Part shown: one piece after another, positions 60,433 through 64,000 of the stretch | Layout: every line of letters starts with the position of its first letter | How positions within the stretch are numbered: position 1 is the stretch's first letter | Origin: Lentzea californiensis | GTDB lineage: Bacteria; Actinomycetota; Actinomycetes; Mycobacteriales; Pseudonocardiaceae | DNA: 64,000 nucleotides | Direction of reading: 5' to 3' | Assembly (NCBI RefSeq): GCF_024648825.1 | Contig: NZ_JANBBE010000006.1 | Coordinates: forward strand, 124,001 to 188,000 | The notes under the pieces: model-generated | The model's input: the letters and a program-made list of their open reading frames with translations, nothing else | Told to the model about the DNA's origin: nothing | Databases searched by the model: none | Made by a program: the position numbers and the translations under genes

Positions 60433-62250
60433 TCACTGCGGTTGTGTGGTGCGCAACCACAGGTCGAGGTTGAGTGCGAAGTCGATGCCCGAACGGGTGG
60501 CGTGATCGGTTCCGGGCCGATCGAGCCGGTCGCGCAGCCGTTCGGGCTCCAGCAGTGTCCACACGGGAGCGGACGGGGTGGCGAGCAGGTCCCGGGCCTG
60601 GTCGGTGATCGCGCGGTGGTAGGCCGGGTCGTGGGTGACCGGGTACGGCGCCTTCGTCCGGCCGATCACGCTCGCGGGCAGCAGCGGTGCCACGGCCGCG
60701 CGGAGCAAGGACTTCTCGCGTCCGTCGAAGGTGTGGTGCGCCCACGGGGTGTTGAACGCGTACTCGACGAGCCGGTGGTCGCAGAACGGCACCCGCACCT
60801 CGAGACCCACCGCCATGCTGAGCCGGTCCTTGCGGTCGAGCAGGTGCGGCAGCCAGCTGGTGAGGTGCAGGTACATCATCCTCCGCATGCGGTCATCGGT
60901 CTCACCGGCCAGGCGGGGAACCTCGCCGAGTGCCTGCCGGTAGTGCGCCTCGCGGTGTGCGGCGATGCCGAGGCCTGTGGTGACGTCGTCGCGCAGCAAC
61001 GCCTGGTAGGTACCGCTGTGGCCGGTGAAGTACCGCCACGGGTGGTCGTCGGCGTGGACGCGGTCCGGGTCGTGGAACCACGGGTAGCCGCCGAAGACCT
61101 CGTCGGCGCTCTCCCCGGAGAGCACCACGGTGGTGCGTTCACGGACCGCTCGGAACAACAGGTACAGCGAGGTGTCCATGTCGCCGAGCGCGGGCGCGTC
61201 CTTGGCGGTCACCACGGCTCGGCGGTGACGGGGATCGGTCAGCTCGGCGGAGTCGAGCACGATGTCGTGGTGCTCGACACCGCACCGGGTTGCGACGTCG
61301 CGCACGAACGGAGCGTCCGGAGTGGACCGCAGGCTGGTGCCGGCGAAGTGGCCGGCGTTGCCCGTGAAGTCGACGGAGAACGTCCGCAGCGGCCTCCCAC
61401 CGCGGTGCGCGGCGCGTTGACCGAGTGCGACCAGGGCGCTGGAGTCCAGGCCGCCGGACAGCAGGGCGCCGAGCGGGACGTCGGCCTGGATGTGGCGCTC
61501 GGTGATGTCCTGGAGGAGATCGGCGACGTGCGTGACAGTGGCGCCGACGCCCTCGTGGTGGGGACGTGCTTCCAGCTGCCAGTAACGCTGTTCGCGCACT
61601 CCGATCGCGTCGAGGATCACGACCGTGCCCGGCCGGACCTCGTGCACGCCCTGGAAAAGGCTCTGCCCCGGCGTGTGCACGGACGCGAGGAAGTCACGCA
61701 GTCCGTCGGTGCTCACGGACGGGCGGACGAGGCCGCTGGCGAACAGGCCCTTGGGTTCGGAGGCGAACAGCAGTCCAGCGCCGCGCCGGGTGTAGTGCAG
61801 GGGCTTGACGCCGAGCCGGTCGCGGACGAGGACGAGCCGGCCCCGCAGGTGGTCCCAGATCGCGAACGCGTACATGCCGTTGAGGCGGGAGACCGAGTCG
61901 ACGCCCCACTCGAGGTAGGCGTGCAGCACGACCTCGGTGTCGGTGCCGGTGCGGAACTTGTGGCCCCGCCGTTCCAGCTCGTCGCGCAGTTCGCGGTGGT
62001 TGTAGACCTCGCCGCTGTAGGTCAGCGCGACGACCGGTTCGTCGCTGTCGTCGGTGAAGACGAAGGGTTGCTGACCGTGCGCCGGGTCGAGCACCGCCAA
62101 GCGGCGGTGGCCGAGCACGGCGTGCGGTCCGGACCAGATGCCGTCTCCGTCAGGTCCGCGGGACGCCATGGCGTCGTTCATCCGCTGGACGCGGTCGCGC
62201 ATCCCGGTGGACGGGCGGGCGAGATCGGCCCAGCCTGCAATGCCGCACAT
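60433..62250 (-). CDS. asnB: glutamine-hydrolysing asparagine synthetase (AsnB type)
   Basis: Amidotransferase of 605 aa. N-terminal glutaminase with the catalytic C2 (MCGIAGW), SRGPDGDG, ALTYSGEVYNHRELR; then the ATP-pyrophosphatase domain with the P-loop LGALLSGGLDSSAL and GESADEVFGGYPWF, and KDAPALGDMDTSLYLLFR. The C2 form shows a functional glutaminase. AsnB paralogues in biosynthetic clusters amidate other acids or form lactams, and here it is divergent from a stand-alone ketosynthase across 161 bases, so primary asparagine synthesis is not the only possible role. Confidence 0.93.
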   Translation of the reverse strand: MCGIAGWADLARPSTGMRDRVQRMNDAMASRGPDGDGIWSGPHAVLGHRRLAVLDPAHGQQPFVFTDDSDEPVVALTYSGEVYNHRELRDELERRGHKFRTGTDTEVVLHAYLEWGVDSVSRLNGMYAFAIWDHLRGRLVLVRDRLGVKPLHYTRRGAGLLFASEPKGLFASGLVRPSVSTDGLRDFLASVHTPGQSLFQGVHEVRPGTVVILDAIGVREQRYWQLEARPHHEGVGATVTHVADLLQDITERHIQADVPLGALLSGGLDSSALVALGQRAAHRGGRPLRTFSVDFTGNAGHFAGTSLRSTPDAPFVRDVATRCGVEHHDIVLDSAELTDPRHRRAVVTAKDAPALGDMDTSLYLLFRAVRERTTVVLSGESADEVFGGYPWFHDPDRVHADDHPWRYFTGHSGTYQALLRDDVTTGLGIAAHREAHYRQALGEVPRLAGETDDRMRRMMYLHLTSWLPHLLDRKDRLSMAVGLEVRVPFCDHRLVEYAFNTPWAHHTFDGREKSLLRAAVAPLLPASVIGRTKAPYPVTHDPAYHRAITDQARDLLATPSAPVWTLLEPERLRDRLDRPGTDHATRSGIDFALNLDLWLRTTQPQ

Positions 62251-62322
62251 CGGCTCACGGTTCTTTCGATCGAACGATCATGAAGTGGGCCAATGAGAAC
62301 AGAGATGTAACCCAAAGTGCCA

Positions 62323-62335
62323 TTGAGTCACTCAA
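62323..62335. promoter_or_regulatory. palindrome and repeats between asnB and ketosynthase genes
   Basis: Perfect 13-bp palindrome TTGAGTCACTCAA in an AT-rich patch of the 161-base divergent region. Direct repeats CAAAGTG (62313, 62333; 20 bases apart) overlap it, and ACGATCATGA occurs twice (62274, 62343). Likely regulatory for both genes. Confidence 0.5.
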
Positions 62336-62411
62336 AGTGATGACGATCATGAGGGTGCACCCCGGCCCGCCACTACGGTCGTGCCCGGATCCGTCGTCAG
62401 AAGAGGTCTTG

Positions 62412-63626
62412 ATGAACACCTGCGAGCCGATCGCCATCGTCGGCATGGGGTGCCGCTTTCCCGGCGCCACCACCCCCGGACAGCTCTGGGAGCTGGTCCT
62501 CGGCGAGACCGACGCGGTGAGCGCCGCGAACCGGTTCGACACAACGGACTTCTCGCAAGACGCCTACTCCGTCACCGAACGCGAGAACACCACCCTCGAC
62601 CCGCAGCACCGCGTACTGCTCACCTGTGCCGGTGACGCGCTCGCGGACGCGGGCCTGCCCCCGGAGGCGATCGCCGGCCGCGACGTCGGCGTGTTCATGG
62701 GGCAGAGCACCGGAGAGCACTGGGACCACCTGCAGGGCACGACCACCGTCGACATGTACGCCATCGCCACCGCCGCCGCGCGCAGCATGGCGTCCGGCCG
62801 CATCAGCTACGCCTGGGACCTGCGCGGCCCGTGCACCACCGTCGACGCGGCCTGTTCCTCCGGCACGCTGGCCGTCCACCTCGCCTGCCAGAGCCTGCGC
62901 ACCGGGGAGTGCGACACAGCACTGGCCGGCGGTGTCAGCCTCGTGCTGGGCACCGGCCACACCGCCGGTTACTCCGCCGCGGGCATGCTCTCCCCCACCG
63001 GACGCTGCCGCTTCGCACACGAGGACGCCGACGGCTTCGTGCGCAGCGACGGCGCCGGAGTGCTTGTCCTGAAACGACTTTCCAGCGCACAGGCCGACGG
63101 TGACACGATCCACGCGCTCATCCTCGGCAGCGCCCAGGCCAGCAAGGGCCGCACCGCCAAGGCGATCATCGCGCCGTCGGTCGACGGTTACCTGCAGGTG
63201 ATCACGCGAGCAGCGGCCACCGCGGGCATCACACCGGGCGACATCGCCTACGTGGAGGCCCACGGCAACGCCGCCCCGGCCGGCGATCGGCTGGAACTGC
63301 AGGCGATCGGCGCCACCATCGGCGCCCACCGGCCCGCGGGCAGCCCCTGCCTGGTCGGCTCCGTCAAGACCAACATCGGCCACCCCGAGGCGGCAGGCGG
63401 TCTCGCCGGGCTGATCAAGGCAGCGCTCGCCGTACGCGAACGCACCGTTCCCGCCAGCCTGTACAGCGACAGCCCCACGTCCCAAGTGGACTGGGCAGGA
63501 CTCAACATCGCACCCGTGCCCCGGGCGACGCCGTGGCCGGGTGACGGCCCTGCGATCGCCGGGGTCAGCAGCTACGGCCTGTCCGGCACGTTCGTGCACG
63601 TCCTCGTCGGCGAGCCACCGAACTGA
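62412..63626 (+). CDS. stand-alone beta-ketoacyl synthase, PKS type
   Basis: Ketosynthase of 404 aa with no AT or ACP domain. The active site is C148 (VDAACSSGT), H284 (VEAHGNAAPAGDRLE) and H324 (KTNIGHPEAAGG). The start PIAIVGMGCRFPGATTPGQLWELV is the type I PKS KS opening. The His-284 motif is unusual: modular KS read VEAHGTGTxLGDPIE, here TGT is NAA and DPIE is DRLE, which may alter acyl or elongation behaviour. Start set by the AAGAGG site upstream. It is followed by a MerR gene. Partner ACP and AT are not in the window. Confidence 0.9.
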   Translation: MNTCEPIAIVGMGCRFPGATTPGQLWELVLGETDAVSAANRFDTTDFSQDAYSVTERENTTLDPQHRVLLTCAGDALADAGLPPEAIAGRDVGVFMGQSTGEHWDHLQGTTTVDMYAIATAAARSMASGRISYAWDLRGPCTTVDAACSSGTLAVHLACQSLRTGECDTALAGGVSLVLGTGHTAGYSAAGMLSPTGRCRFAHEDADGFVRSDGAGVLVLKRLSSAQADGDTIHALILGSAQASKGRTAKAIIAPSVDGYLQVITRAAATAGITPGDIAYVEAHGNAAPAGDRLELQAIGATIGAHRPAGSPCLVGSVKTNIGHPEAAGGLAGLIKAALAVRERTVPASLYSDSPTSQVDWAGLNIAPVPRATPWPGDGPAIAGVSSYGLSGTFVHVLVGEPPN

Positions 63627-63639
63627 CCGAAGGTCGCGC

Positions 63640-63670
63640 TTGACCTTCCAGCGGCTGCAACGTCGAGGAT
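63640..63670 (+). promoter_or_regulatory. MerR-type promoter with 19-bp spacer
   Basis: A -35 box TTGACC (63640-63645) and a -10-like GAGGAT (63665-63670) are 19 bases apart, the long spacing used by MerR-family activators. The spacer carries an imperfect dyad ACCTTCCAG-CGG-CTGCAACGT (63643-63663), matching in 7 of 9 positions. The ATG at 63677 is about where transcription would start, so the mRNA may be leaderless. Confidence 0.7.
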
Positions 63671-63676
63671 TGACCC

Positions 63677-64000
63677 ATGGACGACAGCACGGACCTGCTC
63701 ACCATCGGCCGGCTCGCCCGCCGTACGGGCGTTTCCGCACGTACCTTGCGCTTCTGGTCGAACGAGGGCGTCATCGAGCCGGTAGGCCGCACGGCAGGCG
63801 ACTACCGGCTCTACGACGCCGCGTGCGTGGCCCGCGTCGAGCTCATCCGCGCTCTGCGCGAACTGGGTCTCGGACTCGACGACGTGCGCCGCGTGCTCGA
63901 ACGCAAGGCAACGGTCGGCGATGTCGCCGCGGCGCACGTCGCCGCGATCGACACGCAGATCCGCGCCCTGAAGGTGAGCCGGGCCGTGCTGTCCACAGTG
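63677..64000 (+). CDS. MerR-family regulator (3' end outside window)
   Basis: The 108 codons present carry a full MerR DNA-binding domain: LLTIGRLARRTGVSARTLRFWSNEGVIEPVGRTAGDYRLYDAACVARVELIRALRELGLGLDDVRRVLERKATVGDVAAAHVAAIDTQIRALKVSRAVLSTV. A C-terminal effector domain is expected past the edge (TipA or BmrR type). ATG at 63677. A 19-bp-spacer promoter lies directly upstream, so it likely activates its own transcription; it may regulate the ketosynthase as well. Confidence 0.9.
   Translation, partial: MDDSTDLLTIGRLARRTGVSARTLRFWSNEGVIEPVGRTAGDYRLYDAACVARVELIRALRELGLGLDDVRRVLERKATVGDVAAAHVAAIDTQIRALKVSRAVLSTV

Overview
The window is high-GC actinobacterial DNA. Codon use, the frequent GTG starts, the mycothiol-type maleylpyruvate isomerase fold protein, the MmyB-like and LacI/PaaX/PadR regulators and the many secreted hydrolases fit a filamentous Pseudonocardiaceae-type soil actinomycete (Lentzea/Saccharothrix-like). 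That placement is inference; no rRNA or housekeeping marker is present to prove it.

Region by region. 1-6.8 kb is a plant-polysaccharide island: an ABC sugar importer (two permeases and a lipoprotein) co-transcribed with a GH127-type beta-L-arabinofuranosidase, a LacI/CebR-type regulator and a secreted GH12 endoglucanase, with near-identical 14-bp LacI operators in front of both hydrolase promoters. 6.8-20.3 kb is mixed: an isochorismatase-like hydrolase, a frameshifted M15 peptidase, a TPR protein, an IS110 transposase with a structured upstream region, secreted and pentapeptide-repeat proteins, an SRPBCC/MmyB-regulator pair, a STAS protein, a regulator-quinone reductase pair, and a frameshifted AraC regulator beside a DUF1330 gene. 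20.2-26.3 kb looks accessory and partly decayed: fragments of a MmyB-type regulator, of a Ser/Thr kinase and of a signalling-protein leader lie among an SDR-MarR pair, a PadR-SGNH hydrolase pair and several small orphan proteins. 26.9-35.1 kb holds a large unrecognised protein preceded by a non-standard tRNA gene, a membrane protein, a NarL-type two-component system and a large secreted DUF11-like protein.

35.3-42.9 kb is a coherent aromatic-acid catabolic cluster: a CoA ligase, a fused flavin monooxygenase/old-yellow-enzyme (salicylyl- or anthraniloyl-CoA type), a thioesterase, a single-domain cupin, a RidA-like deaminase, a fumarylacetoacetate-hydrolase-family protein and a PaaX-type repressor. 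Start/stop overlaps link the first four genes. 42.9-54.6 kb contains small enzymes (VanY-like lipoprotein, thioredoxin-like ferredoxin, glutathione peroxidase, alpha/beta hydrolases, CGNR regulator, methyltransferase-fold protein, VanZ-RDD fusion), large intergenic hairpins near 44.5 kb, and a DesK-like two-component system next to a secreted hydrolase and a DedA protein. 54.6-58.4 kb has an ACR3-like transporter, a short MerR and a CCSFF protein, then a SNF2 helicase. The window ends with a WYL regulator facing an epoxide-hydrolase-like gene, and an asparagine synthetase divergent from a stand-alone ketosynthase followed by a MerR gene with a textbook 19-bp-spacer promoter. This last group may be the edge of a biosynthetic cluster that continues outside the window.

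The items most worth a second look are the tRNA-like gene 22 bases ahead of the 770-aa-class orphan protein, the AsnB/ketosynthase edge, the CoA-ester aromatic route, the IS110 upstream RNA and the switch-like hairpins at 44.5 kb. No CRISPR array, prophage or complete mobile island was seen.
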